Shown here: one piece after another, positions 23,236-34,875 of the stretch | Layout: each line of letters starts with the position of its first letter | How positions within the stretch are numbered: the stretch's first letter is position 1 | From: Rutstroemia sp. NJR-2017a BVV2 | Taxonomy: Eukaryota > Ascomycota > Leotiomycetes > Helotiales > Rutstroemiaceae | Direction: 5' to 3' | Length of the DNA stretch: 64,000 nt | NCBI GenBank assembly: GCA_002946415.1 | Contig: NJPS01000041.1 | Coordinates: forward strand, 558,001 to 622,000 | Position numbers and translations under genes: made by a program | The notes under the pieces: model-generated | The model's input: only the letters and a program-made list of their open reading frames with translations | Database searches by the model: none | Told to the model about the DNA's origin: nothing

Positions 23236-23655
23236 ATGAGTAATTATCAAGAGTTAACAAACATTACTAGATGGTGGCGGACACCTGCTCACCAGGAAGC
23301 TTTTGAAAATATCACTACTATACTTATCAAGGCAGATGCTACCAGCGAGGAAGAGGCCGAATATATAAAGTATATGAAGAAGTTAGATCTCGATCGTATA
23401 AAGATCTATATTGAACTTCTTCGTGATGAAATTCAAAGATCAAAAGTTCTTCAAGATATTACAAAAGCAGACCATCGAGAAACTATCCAGTCTTACAACT
23501 TCAACAACCCTACGCGGCTCCAGACGGAAAATGTGGGAATAATGTCTAAGACGTACGAGTTAGAGACAGAGACTGTTGAGCAGTATTATCGGACAGTTAT
23601 TCTGCTGCGTCAAGTTGTAGACTCCGCAACAGGGATACCAAAATGGAGTTCCTAA
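23236..23655 (+). CDS. hypothetical charged helical protein (139 aa)
   Basis: An uninterrupted frame with an ATG at 23236. The product is hydrophilic and probably helical (KADATSEEEAEYIKYMKKL, then LDRIKIYIELLRDEIQ), with no signal peptide, membrane segment or known motif. Its amino-acid make-up is protein-like rather than random, so it may be a real gene or the remnant of one. No intron is needed. It stands alone in a gene-poor, AT-rich stretch. Confidence 0.35.
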   Translation: MSNYQELTNITRWWRTPAHQEAFENITTILIKADATSEEEAEYIKYMKKLDLDRIKIYIELLRDEIQRSKVLQDITKADHRETIQSYNFNNPTRLQTENVGIMSKTYELETETVEQYYRTVILLRQVVDSATGIPKWSS

Positions 23656-24656
23656 ACACCAGAGAAGGCTATTTCAACGTCTCACTCGGATTAGAATTGA
23701 ACTTTCCAAGTCAAGTGATTAGGATAAGAGAGACGAGGCAGTATCTGCCATCCCGATACAGAGACTGGTATGGTCTTTGCAACTTTCCATCTACTATCTC
23801 CCATATAGCATCTTCTTTCTGGTCAAGTGGCTGGATGCAACGAGATGTTGTCCAGTTCGTGCTTCTGAACACGTAGTCTACTAGACTAACCGTACTCCAC
23901 ATCATCATGCTCCCTTTCTTTCTCGTTTCTGGTAGCATCAAATTTGAAAATACCTTCCAACATCAATCAACTAACTGCCTGGTTTTATCTACAACTCATA
24001 GACCATTCAATTTCATATCTTGACCCAAGTGATATGTTTTACCATGTGAATTGTGCGAAGATGTACTGAGAGCATGCCAATTGCGTTTCGAAATTCTGAG
24101 AAGATAGAAACAACGCTCGTTTCAAAAGTGTGTACAATTATCTGCCGCCGTTGTGGCAGCATGAGAAAGTCCTCGCGGATCCAACCCGAGGTTATCGTCA
24201 TTAAGTGAGGGGGCTGCATAATTTCACTCGCAGCGGTACCGACGCTCTGGGTCAAACATCCCAAAGAACATGATAACTAATTGATTTTGAAACCAAGTTG
24301 CAATAAGAAACACCAACAGTTGGCTTCTAAAGTCGTTCCCTGCAAAGTAGTATCTGTGAGCGGTTACGCCTCGCTAAGACATCTTTACCCCTGGAAATTT
24401 CCTTTTCCGGAATTCCTCCCGCTTCATGTTGATTTGCGGGCTGAAACTTGCATCACACGTATGCAGAATGAGGCACAGCGAGTCTCGGGGGAAGGAACGG
24501 CTGAAGTCATGTAATCTGGTACTTTATAGTCATGAAAAGCACACTTAATCTATCTCGTCCGATCCGTGCACTTCAATTCATACATTGCCTCAGTAGTTGT
24601 CGTGTATTATATTGGTAACTCCATTCTAGCCGGTCGCAATTAGCACGTTGATAAAC
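23656..24656. other. intergenic, nothing recognised
   Basis: About 1 kb with only short frames and no motif. The right end should hold the promoter and leader of the SLIP-GC-like GTPase gene. Confidence 0.45.
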
Positions 24657-27600
24657 ATGGAGAAAGATTCTCCAAAGAGCGGGGTCGCTTCGCTCTCGGT
24701 GCGACCAAAGAAACGCGGGACTACACACCTGTCACGACCTTCTTCCAATCATTCTGGACAGTCCTCAACAAGTACTACAGCAGATCCAATACTCACGCCT
24801 GAGACGACACCAAAAGTTCCTTCATCTACATTTTCATTTGAATTTGCACATTCGAGAACGCCATCTGCCAGCAGTACTCCACATTCCGGGAGCCTAGTGC
24901 TTACCCCACCATCGTCAACTCTATCGGAGCCAAGTTTCTCGCCGGTCGCAAAGCTACCCGTTCATAGTCCCGAGCCTCCTATTGTAATAACACCCGATCA
25001 CGAGTTACCACAACCCCTCCATACTCTGGAAGAAGACGGCAAGACAGTCGTCACGGGCGATCCGGATAACCTTCCCGAAACCGTGGAAACCAAGGGACGA
25101 GAACCATCTTCCGATGGCTTGGAAGTAAACAATAATCTCAGTTCACCTCCAAGTCATTCCCGGCGCTCCTCTGGCGTTGAATCAATCCGCACCGATGCTT
25201 CAGATGATGAGGACGAGCCCTACGATGTCAAGGATGAAGAAGCGCCGATTGAGCCTTTCTTCGAAGAAGAATTCCAAGAGGCACTCGAGAAGAGTCGAGG
25301 GGTTGCTATGGACTTGTACAAGGAAATCAAATCCTTAAGAGTTGTGGTTGGAAAAGATGAGATGTTTGCGAAGATATTGGACGAAGCAAAAAGGTTGAGC
25401 GAACCTCAGGTCTCGACTACCAGGACAATTGCTATATTGGGAGCGTCAGGCGAAGGTATGTGTTCCCAACCCGGTCCCCTCCCGTTTTCCCATTACTCGT
25501 AGTACCAATATAGTTTGACACATTCTAGGCAAGAGTACTCTCATAAACTCATTACTTCATACTCCGGAATTGGCCCGAACTGTAAGTTGTTTTATCTCTA
25601 ACATTAATGAACACGTAGACTTGACTCTGAAGCCTCCCGCATGTCATTTCGTGGACGCATATGCCATATGACTCAAACCGTGGAATGACTGATCAACCTG
25701 GAAACGCTGCTAACTTGTCGCAACTACAGGATGATAACGGGAGCGCCTGCACATCCGTCGCAATGGAATACAGACAAATGAAACCAAGTCACACTGCACC
25801 ATTTACGATCGAGGCCGAGTATCTTTCCAGCACTGAGATCGAAGAGTTGATTGAAGAGCTCCTATGGAGTTTTCGAAAACCGTTTGTTCCCCATTCCAAG
25901 GAAGACAAACCGAGTAAAGACGAGCAGGAACATATTGAGAAAGAATCCGAGCAAGCTTGGTCAGCACTGGAGGCAGCATTTGGACACAAAGACTCTTTCA
26001 GCAGGAAATTTTTAAGTAACATGACCGAGGGCGCTTCTGCTAAGATCACCCAACGACTTCTGAAGTGGACTAAAGAAATTGAGTGGCCAGATAATGGAGA
26101 ATCTGGATTTTGGGAAGACACTGCGGAGACTGTGGAGGAGTGTTCGGAAAAGACAAGCATATTCATGGAGAACAGGCTATGGCCGTTCACCAAGATTATT
26201 CGGTATCTTCCCATGCTTCCAAGTCCCAAGTAAGAATCTAAACTAACCTAAACACCTGAAAGTGTGTATCTAGACGCGGAAGTCTTGAAAACCGGGGCTG
26301 TTCTTGCCGACTTGCCTGGTACAGCTCTTTCCATTAACCCCCGAGACAAACTGCTAACGGATCTGTAGGTTTGCAGGACACTAATCTAGCACGAGTTCGT
26401 ACGACGCAGAAATACATTCTCAACTGTGATCATGTTTTCATTGCGACGAAAATATCCCGTGCTGTCACGGACAATACACTTCAGTCGGCGCTGTACTCTG
26501 AACTTGCTCGTCATATGCCTCTAGCATGGGAGAAATCGGGAGATCTGGGTATGAACTTGAAGGTTGCTGTTATTTGCACCAGATCTGAGGTATGCATACC
26601 CTTCGCGAATTCCTAGTATTCCAAAATGCTCACTCTACTAGGATATTAATGTCTTGACGGCGAAGCGCACATACGTGGGAGCGGGCAAAGTCATACCGGC
26701 CGCAGAGATGAGCAAGTTAGAGAAGGAAATTGATCAAGCTAAGCGAAACAGAGAGACAAGATTGAGAAAACAGCTGGAGAGAAGGTACGGTAGACTCAGC
26801 CTTCATGAAATCATCCCACTCACCTCAGCAGACGCCATTGGATGTATGTAGAAGCGCGAAACAACCACGTCAAGGAGCGCCTTCGAGCTGCTTATCAAGA
26901 GCGTATTCCAAATGGAAATCTGGACGTCTTTTGCATTTCGAACACTACATATCAAGAACATTCCGAGACGGGCAATGTTGATATGATAGAAAAGAGTGGG
27001 GTGCCGGAGCTGCGCCGCTTTTGTAGAAAGATCACAGCACGAGCACAGCTGCTTCAGGCTCTTCACTTCATGCGATCGGAAGTTCCTGGTCTGCTAAACT
27101 CCATCAAAATCTGGGTAGAGTGTTTTGAGCAGGCGCCGAATGCGCGCGATAAAGGTGCCGACAACGATGTCTTAGAAAAGTACGAAAATGCGAGAGAAAA
27201 GGTAAACATCTGCTTCGGTCCTCTATCATTCTTGGATTTGTCCACGAAGCTTACTCTTTTCGCAAGGCGGACGACGTGATAGGTGAAACACATACCACCC
27301 TTCGAACCAAGTTCCAAGGAAAGGTCTTGAGTCTCTTCAGTAAGCTACATCTTTATCATCTTGGCCGTTGTGCTAACACGCCGAAAAGCCAAGAGGGTCC
27401 GCGCTTGGGAAGACGCAGCCAAACGCGAAGCAGGGCAATGGGCTACTGTAAGTAACCTTTAATTCGCTACCACGACGATTCTGATCTAGCATAGTGGCAT
27501 CATGGTATATATTCTCCCAGCATTTAGAGCCCAACTAGGCATGACTGATGCTTTTCGCAAATCCAGCTTCATACGGCGCATGGTGCAGACACGATGGGGA

Positions 27601-28515
27601 TCACAGCACAAGGACTGTAGGGAGCGTCAATTGGAACGCTGAAATCATAGACAAAATGAGAGATGATTTGATACCTCGATGGCAGGAGTGGGAAGAAGAG
27701 ACCCAAGACCTATTCACCGTCCTCTTAGCGAGTAAGAAAAATGAACTGGATGCTTTGAAAAAGTCTGTCGCAGGTAAGCACCGGAAATCTTCAGAAACAA
27801 TACTGCTTCTTGCTGACCAGATTGGGAAGCCGTTAAATCTGGACGATCTATGGCAAATGGAATCACATTTAGCTTCCAAGATTTCGAATACAAAATTGCT
27901 CTCATGCAGGAAGTGTTCCTAAGACAATTAAGGTACAGAATCCCATTCCACCAATGCAGTTAGACTTCCATGTGAAGGGTAGATCTTCATCAAGAGTGCA
28001 CAACTGCTGAGTCTAGCTGAAAGCAATATCGACAGCACTAACCTCACGAAACAGGACAATCGAGCGTTATGCAACAGAGCCCAACGCCTCATCCTACATC
28101 CTCATGGAAATGCTCCCCACATACCGCAAAACGGGCGGTGATTCGGGTAAGCCGCATGCCCTTCTACGTGAGCCAAAACGCTAAACCAATTCCTTTGCCA
28201 GGTTCTGGAGTATCCGCTCGCCAGAAGAGTGCGATTTACGCCCAAGTCTCCAATCCCGCCATGTTTCCCAACATCGCCAAGCGAGTCAGAGCTGGCGCCA
28301 CAGAGTTAATGTCGACGTATTTCGAGGGGATACAGACGATGTCGAATGAGATGTTCGATTCGATTCATACGGATCTGGGGATGGTGCTGGCTAAGAGACT
28401 GCAGAAGCAGGATGACAGCGCGGAGATAAAGCTGTTGATGGAGGAATTGGGTAGGGATATTAAGGCGAGGCAGAAGACGCAGGATGGGATTGTGAAAGCG
28501 GTTGTGGCTTACTAG
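24657..28515 (+). CDS. SLIP-GC-like large GTPase (dynamin-superfamily P-loop), 14 exons, about 1003 aa
   Basis: A multi-exon GTPase similar to the nuclear GTPase SLIP-GC-like proteins common in filamentous fungi. The first about 230 residues are Ser/Thr/Pro-rich and disordered. The P-loop GASGEGKST spans the first intron (25456..25528), switch I reads GSACTSV, and the G3 motif DLPG spans another intron (26319..26368). A long helical region follows, ending with ATEPNASSYILMEMLP, YRKTGGDSGSG and AIYAQVSNPAMFPNI, the conserved C-terminal blocks of the family. My exons are 24657..25455, 25529..25581, 25730..26229, 26263..26318, 26369..26589, 26642..26784, 26829..27201, 27267..27339, 27389..27447, 27495..27504, 27567..27773, 27821..27932, 28055..28146 and 28202..28515. 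The phases close exactly. Exon 10 has only 10 nt. Exon 7 may start 3 nt later (CAGCAG acceptor). Its cellular role in fungi is not established. Confidence 0.85.
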
Positions 28516-28847
28516 ACTGGTGTTGCAGTAAGCAGATTCATTCGCGAAGTTTCATAGAGAAGATAGACTTCTTCTAGAGTGCAGTATTTTGGCACTTAAA
28601 TTGATAATATGCATGCTACTCATTGCATGCTGCTGCTTGTGAGGAATGCTGAGGGATATTCCACCCAACTTTTGACATACCAACCAACATTAGGTCGACT
28701 GGCCACCGCTAGAATCGTATCAATGCACGTTTGTTCCTGAAACCATCGGTTGCATGCCTACCACAGCCCTTCCATGCAAATTCACTTGCAGATATGACAC
28801 CACAACGCCTGAATCTATAACCTTCCTTACACAAGCACTTCCACATT

Positions 28848-29444
28848 TCAAACATAAGAAACCCCAACCTCCAACATACTCACCCTCCTAACCCTACTCT
28901 CCCCCACCCCCACATCCTCCGCCCCCTCATCCACCGGCACCACATCATCCACCGCACCCACCCCCCCCGTCCTCACCCTCACCTGCACGCCCTCCTGATT
29001 CTGCCACCACGCAGCAAGAGCCATAACTTTTGCGATCGCCTTCCCTGTGCCTTTGATAAGCACTTCTCCTTGTCCTGATTTCCTGCCGCCTCGCACCCTG
29101 TCTATGCCAGTCTCGATATTCTGCATTAATTCCCTGTCGTTGGACGACAGATTCGAGGGACCCGCTCGAGCTTCTGCGTTGTCGAGGTATTTGCGCACCC
29201 GTTTGACGGTCGATATGAAGGGGGAGGAGGGCGAGACAAAGACGATTTTGGGGGAGGTGGAGGAGGAACGGGGGGAGATTATGGCGGGGTGGAGGAGGGG
29301 GCGTTTTTGGATTTTTTGGGCTGGTTGGGGTTTGTTAGCAGGGGGAATCGAGAGCGATTGAGGAGTTGACATACTTTGGGGAAGTCTGGGAAGCTTGAAA
29401 GGTTTTGATGCCTTCTCTGTGGTTGTTGGATTTGTGGGAGCCAT
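28848..29444 (-). CDS. POP7: RNase P/MRP subunit Pop7/Rpp20-like, Alba fold (198 aa)
   Basis: A protein subunit of nuclear RNase P and RNase MRP, which mature tRNA 5' ends and pre-rRNA. It is a single exon; the ATG at 29444 (MAPTNPTTTEKASKPFKL) is the first in a good context. About 65 residues are Pro/Ser/Lys-rich and probably disordered. The Alba domain then begins at IVFVSPSSPFISTVKRVRKYL and continues with GEVLIKGTGKAIAKVMALA, the nucleic-acid-binding loop and helix. It ends in VQVRVRTGGVGAVDDVV, where the family has a beta hairpin. The length and N-terminal extension fit fungal homologues. It is transcribed away from RAV2, with only about 340 nt between the starts. Confidence 0.85.
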   Translation of the reverse strand: MAPTNPTTTEKASKPFKLPRLPQSMSTPQSLSIPPANKPQPAQKIQKRPLLHPAIISPRSSSTSPKIVFVSPSSPFISTVKRVRKYLDNAEARAGPSNLSSNDRELMQNIETGIDRVRGGRKSGQGEVLIKGTGKAIAKVMALAAWWQNQEGVQVRVRTGGVGAVDDVVPVDEGAEDVGVGESRVRRVSMLEVGVSYV

Positions 29445-29783
29445 TGATGTCGTGGAGTGAGGGACTCGAAAGTCGCGCGTGAAGGATTGACTGACTGCAG
29501 GAGATCTGGGCTTGGAGTAAAGTGTGTAACTATTTAGAGAACGACAGGTCCCCAAAGCATAATAATCGAACACGACTGATACTGAAGCGAATTGAAATTA
29601 ATACCAGAAAGCTAAAAGTTGGAGGAGCTGGATAGTACACAAATCGACGTCGCAAATGACTTTATTAGGCCTAGTCTCTGATCGACCGCCCAGATTCTGC
29701 CAAACAACCATGTCTTATCGCATATCAAGCTATCGTGAGCTCCCGAACATCATCACAAGCACGTCCACCTGATACTTATCGTT
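29445..29783. promoter_or_regulatory. bidirectional promoter between POP7 and RAV2
   Basis: The 339 nt between two divergent start codons hold no gene and must contain both promoters and leaders. No individual site is identified. Confidence 0.5.
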
Positions 29784-30788
29784 ATGTCGACATCAGTATG
29801 GCCATCATTACCAGCGGACGAGCTGCGGAAAGAGGAGGATCAATCTGCTGTATGATTCTTCTTTCCCCAATTGTAATCTTCAGAATCTTATAATCATAGG
29901 AACGAGAATTATCATGGCTCCTCGAATCGCTCCAGGAAACTCTAGCTTCACTAAAGACCGGCCTCGAAGAATGCTACGCCCTTCTCGCGCCAGTTGAGCC
30001 CGGCTCTACTCTTGTCATGTCGTCGCCCCGATCCGAATCTCTGAAAGGTCTCGTCACACGAGTAGGAACTCAGATTGTCAAAGGGGTATGATTCGTCCCG
30101 TCGTATGCTTTCCCCATCAGCTACTCTAACGCGCGTCATACAGTCACTCCATCTAAAACTCAAAACGATTCCTCCCACCACCCTTACATTCTCGCAGACC
30201 TCTCCCCTTCTTCTCGAACCCCTCACTCAACTCCGTACGCTTTTAAACCAATCTCTCGACTGCGTTGACATCACACGTTGGACTGGCGATCGACATTCCG
30301 CGCCTTTCATATCCTCCCAGCTTCATCTCCTGCATAGTATCCTTTCCGAAGCAAAAGCCGTGCTCAAAGGTCCCTCTTTACTCGAGCCAGGTACCACCGT
30401 CATATCATCGCTAAATTGGGCGCATAAACCTATCGACCCCGCAACCTTCAACCCACCCTTACCATCCAATCTCTCACTGGACCTTACCGTCTCAGACGGT
30501 TCGCTGCTTCTCACTATTCGAGTCCTGGAGCTTGTAGCGCAGCAGCCGAATTTTGGTTCACGGCTAGCATATGCGATTGGGGCGCAGAGACGGTTGGAGC
30601 ATGATGAGATGGATGAGGTGTTTATGTATAGGTCGGAGGAAGTCAGGGTGAAGGAGAAAGTGAGGGTGGAGAGTGCGGATCCGAGGTTGATGAGTGTCTT
30701 GGCTAAGGTGTCGGCTCTGGAACATACGGTTGAGGGAGCGAGGCATGGTTTGAAGATTGTGATGGGCAGCGATGATAATGATGATTAG
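29784..30788 (+). CDS. RAV2: RAVE complex subunit 2 / Rogdi homologue (three exons, 298 aa)
   Basis: A subunit of the RAVE complex, which helps assemble the V1 sector onto V0 of the vacuolar proton ATPase. The exons are 29784..29849, 29900..30085 and 30144..30788, all with GT-AG introns in phase 0. The N-terminus is ERELSWLLESLQETLASLK, a helix predicted to be part of the leucine-zipper bundle. The family signature region is SSLNWAHKPIDPATFNPPLP, followed by SLDLTVSDGSLLLTIRVLE. The C-terminus is helical and ends with an acidic tail. Length and segment order fit fungal Rogdi/RAV2 proteins. The cytosolic location is inferred from the lack of any signal. Confidence 0.88.
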
Positions 30789-31191
30789 GTGGTGTAGCTT
30801 TTTCACTGAAGCAACGTCGATGAATCTTGTGTGAATTGGACATTCAATCGTGTCTTGACCAGACCACTTTGAGGTGTCGCTATCTGACGCCTTATCGTTC
30901 TTGAAGCATGACTGGTGATTGTTCCTTATGTCACAGGCACATATCGTCTTCAACCCAACACATACACACGCCGCTAAAGAAGAGATAGCTTTACCAGACA
31001 TCGTCCACGAGGGAATCACAAGTAAGACGGAGTATATTTTCCCAATACCCCATGGATTTTATTGTCTCTTAATGTACATATCCATCACCCCCATGCTCCA
31101 CCCCCACCAATCTATCGTCATAGCTCAGCTCTATGCATTTCAACCCATCGTCCATGATCCGGCATCTTTCGTAAATCACCATCTTCTCCAT
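30789..31191. other. convergent 3' intergenic
   Basis: This is the stretch between the stop codons of RAV2 and ATP18, which converge. The open frames here are shadows of those genes or lack support. Confidence 0.5.
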
Positions 31192-31692
31192 TTAGTGTTT
31201 GTCGGCTGGCTTGGGTGTCTTGGCATTTGGGTTTCTCGGGTCGTTCCTGAATTCTTCACCTGTAGCATGAAATTGTATCAGCACTAGCCACATACTAAAT
31301 ACGAGCAGCATTCACAGATGGTGGGCGCAAAGAGAAAGACAACATACTGTTGGCGAGGAGGTTGGCGAAGGAGTTGATTCCGTAGAAAACGACAACACCT
31401 GCATCCCAGTCATCAGCACCACCATACCAATGACTCCAGCCCAGTCCAGTGCTTTCCACTACATCTACCCACTCGCACATTCCCCCAACTCTCTTTCGAT
31501 CATCCCACAGAGCAAGAGAACATACCGGCAACGAAGAAAGGAGCCATTGGTCGTGCTACAGAAACCAATATCGTCAGTGTATATATCCTTCAATCTCGGA
31601 AAAGGACGGAACGAAAGCTTTTTCACGGCTCCCAATTGAACGCATTTTGACGTACCGACAGGCGCGTTGAACTTCTTTCCTAACCAAGACAT
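31192..31692 (-). CDS. ATP18: mitochondrial F1Fo ATP synthase subunit j (four exons, 61 aa)
   Basis: A tiny membrane subunit of the ATP synthase Fo sector in the inner mitochondrial membrane. The 61 codons are split over four exons. Exon 1 begins at 31692 and encodes MSWLGKKFNAPV. Exon 2 (about 31573..31544) encodes RPMAPFFVAG. Exon 3 (about 31399..31348) encodes VVVFYGINSFANLLAN. Exon 4 (about 31251..31192) encodes EEFRNDPRNPNAK and ends PADKH. Every junction is GT-AG, and the joined product matches the family layout: a short N-terminus, a PMAPFF entry to one membrane helix, then the NDPRNP motif. Intron sequence makes up about two thirds of the locus, so automatic predictors easily miss the gene. 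Exon limits are within a few bases. Confidence 0.9.
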
Positions 31693-32900
31693 TGTTGTTC
31701 TTGTGATGTGTGATATTGGTGGACGGTGTACGGAGGAGTGAAGTTGACGATTTGAGGTCGATGGCTGTGGGCTTGGTGGTTTAGTGAGGTTGAGAATGAT
31801 TGAGGGAGCCGCAGGGCAGAAAGAGGCTAGTCTGGATATAGTTAGACTCTCATAAGGTCACGTGTAATCGCAGGAATCTATGTGCCTGATATTTACGGTT
31901 CAAGAAAGGTAAGAGCTTTCACGGCGATAGACTCACGGCGATAAATAGTCAAATATGATTGGTCTCCACACTCTCCGGGATCCTCATTTCGTCACTGTAC
32001 CGTACCGTACGTCCGAAGCCGTAGCCGGAGCAAGTGGTCAATGCTCCCCCAGCTCCCCTCATAGACCTCAAGACTTCGAGCGTGTAATTGACAGCGAGCG
32101 CCAGAGCTTTCAATCTTCATCGCACAACACGGAAGAGCGCACACATAGCTATCCCGCACTCAACCACGCAACCATCCATTTGGCTGAGCGAATAGTCCTA
32201 AACCCCTCCTTTCAAACAGGGCACGGAGCGAAAGCTTGAAAGTCTTAAAAGTGCGGGGAAAGGGCACACCATTAGAGCCCTTTTCCATTATTCCATTGTT
32301 ACAACCTTCATTTCAGCCAATCACACCTTCCCGTGTAATACAGTTCGACCCAAAGCCACCCTACCAAAGCCAAGATAGCACGGGTCATAGTACAATTACT
32401 GCAGCTGTCTTTCTTCCTTTGTTTCTGTTGATTCTGCTTTCTCCAACGGGAGACACTCTCGCACAAATAGGAGTGGGGTGTGAACACAGTATAGAGATAT
32501 ATCTGTTTGCCATCCGCCAGCCGTTATCAACTCATTTCTGCTTTGCATCGACGACGACGACGACGACGAACTCGAAGATACAGCACGGGACAGACGATAC
32601 GAGAACAAACGCGACAGGAAAGGATCGACCAACCGTTAGGACTGCTTCACTCGATCAAACGAAGAACGAATACGTGCTATACACGACCTTACAATACCAC
32701 TTAACGCAACGCGAGTAGAACCCACCGACAAGCCAAGCTTCGTCCAAGCTCAATCAAGCGACGAAGATCATTTACATTCTGAGTGATAGCTGGGCTGAGT
32801 ACTCTTGTTCATCAATTGAGCTTCTGCAATTAAATAACATTGAAAGACTCGAGCAATCAATACAAACTATTCACTACCGACAAACCCTCCCCAAAACACA
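31693..32900. other. intergenic between divergent ATP18 and NIPSNAP genes
   Basis: About 1.2 kb upstream of two mitochondrial genes transcribed in opposite directions. The open frames here (31955..32239, 32236..32718) have no family features and contain microsatellite-encoded runs. The stretch holds a (GAC)n microsatellite and probably a long 5' leader of the NIPSNAP gene. Confidence 0.5.
32549..32570 (+). repeat. (GAC)n microsatellite
   Basis: Seven tandem CGA/GAC trinucleotides lie in the presumed leader region of the NIPSNAP gene. They code for poly-Arg, poly-Asp or poly-Ser runs in the overlapping frames, which I therefore treat as artefacts. Confidence 0.85.
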
Positions 32901-33981
32901 ATGTTGACACGACGCCTTGTTCGAAGCTCTATCACGAGCCAACCTCTCCGAGCCTTCACGACCTCCGCACCACTCTCGCGCACCCCCTCCATAGCCGATA
33001 TCACTCCCCAAGGTGTCACCTCATTCGATGCAAAGCAGAAAGAATTCCGAGAAAGAGTCGCAGAACAAAGTCGTACGAAAGATGCTGCCAGTAAGTCTAC
33101 CCCCGCCTCTGCCGGTCAATCATCTGCTTCGGCAGATCAAACACTAAGCGGAGCAGGATCTGCGAACGGAAATGGCGAAAAGACGGGCAAGCTAAGTAGT
33201 CTGATTTACGGAACCCCTGAGGGTCGTGAGATGGAGAAGGAGATTGAACAAAGTTTCAGTCAGGTCCTTGCGAGAGGCAAATACGTCCATTCGATTGTTT
33301 TCCATCAGGTGAAGCCGGATAAGGTCGATGAGTACGTTAAATTGGTCGGCGAATGGTATCCGAAGATGGCGGGAATGGAGCAAAATAAGGTGCATTTGGT
33401 CGGAAGTTGGAGGACCGAAGTTGGTGATTGTGATACTTTTGGTAGGCTACTTCCCTTTGCAGAACATATTACGCTCATGCTAACATCATTCATTAGTCCA
33501 TATCTGGGAATACCAACGTTACCACGGATACCATGACTCCCTCCATAGCATCTCCTCGCATCCCGATTTCCGTGCATTCGACACCAAGCTCAAAACTCTC
33601 ATCACCCAGAAACGAGTCTCCCTCATGCAAGAATTCTCCTTCTGGCCCACCACACCCCCACGTCAACTTGGCGGCATCTTCGAACTACGTTCCTACACCC
33701 TGCACCCGGGCAACCTCCTCGAATGGGAGACCCACTGGCGCCGCGGTCTTAAAGCACGCAGAGAAGTTATGGAAGGCGTCGGAGCCTGGTTTGTACAAAT
33801 CGGAGATCTGAATACAGTGCATCATCTCTGGCAATTCGCCGATCTGGAGGAGAGAAAGAGGCGAAGAGAGGAGAGTTGGAGTATTGAGGGGTGGGGTGAT
33901 ACCGTGCATAAGACTGTGCCGCTTATTCAGAATATGCAGAGTCGGATACTGATTCCGATGCCTTGGAGTCCGGTTGCTTGA
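32901..33981 (+). CDS. NIPSNAP-family mitochondrial protein (two exons, 341 aa)
   Basis: The exons are 32901..33441 and 33497..33981, joined by a 55-nt GT-AG intron in phase 1. The N-terminus, MLTRRLVRSSITSQPLRAF, is rich in Arg/Ser and lacks acidic residues, as expected for mitochondrial import. A Ser/Ala/Gly-rich linker follows. Two ferredoxin-like NIPSNAP repeats are present. The first is around YVHSIVFHQVKPDKVDEYVKL and continues over the intron into VHIWEYQRYHGY. The second is around GGIFELRSYTLHPGNLLEWE, ending with NTVHHLWQFADLEERKRRRE. The C-terminal PMPWSPVA fits the family. NIPSNAP proteins are mitochondrial and have been linked to mitophagy and vesicle transport in animals; the fungal function is unclear. 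Confidence 0.92.
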
Positions 33982-34740
33982 TTGACTTGGGTGTTTTGAG
34001 AGCTTGGTGAGTGGGAGGCGGTATCTGTATAGGCGGAGACGGAGGGGGTAGGAACAGCGGCATGAGTTTGAAGGATGGGACGGGATGGGCATATGTTCTG
34101 TATGTTGTTGCTGGGACAATGGTCATGGATGATGACGAATTACGTTGTGATGTATCTTGATTAGTGGAGTTAGTGTATGAGTCTGTTCTTTGACTCGCAC
34201 ACAATCGAAAGTGGGGATGGAATGAAATGAACTGGAATAGGCATTTCCCGGTGTACTTAGTACATTTGCAATACATACTGCTTCTAACGCATTGGAGTCG
34301 TTTGACAGGGTGTGTGTTTTTGGTTTTTCTTGTGCGAGGGGGCTGGGTCGGGTTCTGTTGTATGTTCTGGAAGTGAAAGGAGTGGATGGGTGAGTGAGTG
34401 AGTAAGTGAGTAAGTGATTGGAGCGTGAAGGATAGGTAGGTGGATGGTGTTGTGTAAATGCGTTGAGGTAAGTTAAGTTCTATTCGAAATGTTCTATCAC
34501 TGTTTATTGAGGGAGGTTCTTAGTCAAATCAGACGGTACTCATACCAATATCAGCCTTTCACAATTTACCTATTGTATTGTTATCCATCTTTCTATTAAG
34601 TTTCCTATGCTTTTCTCCGTAAGGTTATATATTCCGGATCTTCAGGTCGGGGATCGGGGGATTGTAGCTAGGGTTAAGGGGTTTGGTTTGGTTTAGGTTG
34701 GTTTGACGCGGTTACTAAGGGGGGGATGTGTTGCTGATTA

Positions 34741-34760
34741 GGTGAGGTGAGGTGAGGTGA
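34741..34760 (+). repeat. (GGTGA)4 tandem repeat
   Basis: Four perfect pentanucleotide units sit within the G-rich stretch downstream of the NIPSNAP gene. Confidence 0.9.
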
Positions 34761-34851
34761 GGTTGGATTGAGGTGAAGCTGCGTTATGGAGGGTGGTTTG
34801 TATGCAGTTGCTGGGAAGAGGGGGGAATTTTTGGGTCGGGGATAGTTATTA

Positions 34852-34875
34852 GGGGGGGGGGGGGGGGGGGGGGGG
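34852..34875 (+). repeat. poly-G tract of 24 bases
   Basis: An uninterrupted run of 24 G lies in a G-rich intergenic stretch. The true length may differ because such runs are hard to sequence. It could form a G-quadruplex. Confidence 0.85.

Noticed and set aside
25789..26229. 146-codon minus-strand frame
   Set aside because: It is antisense to exon 3 of the GTPase gene, whose motifs and splice phases are clear.
32236..32718. 160-codon plus-strand frame upstream of the NIPSNAP gene
   Set aside because: It includes a microsatellite-encoded poly-Thr run, shows no family feature and lies in the presumed leader region.
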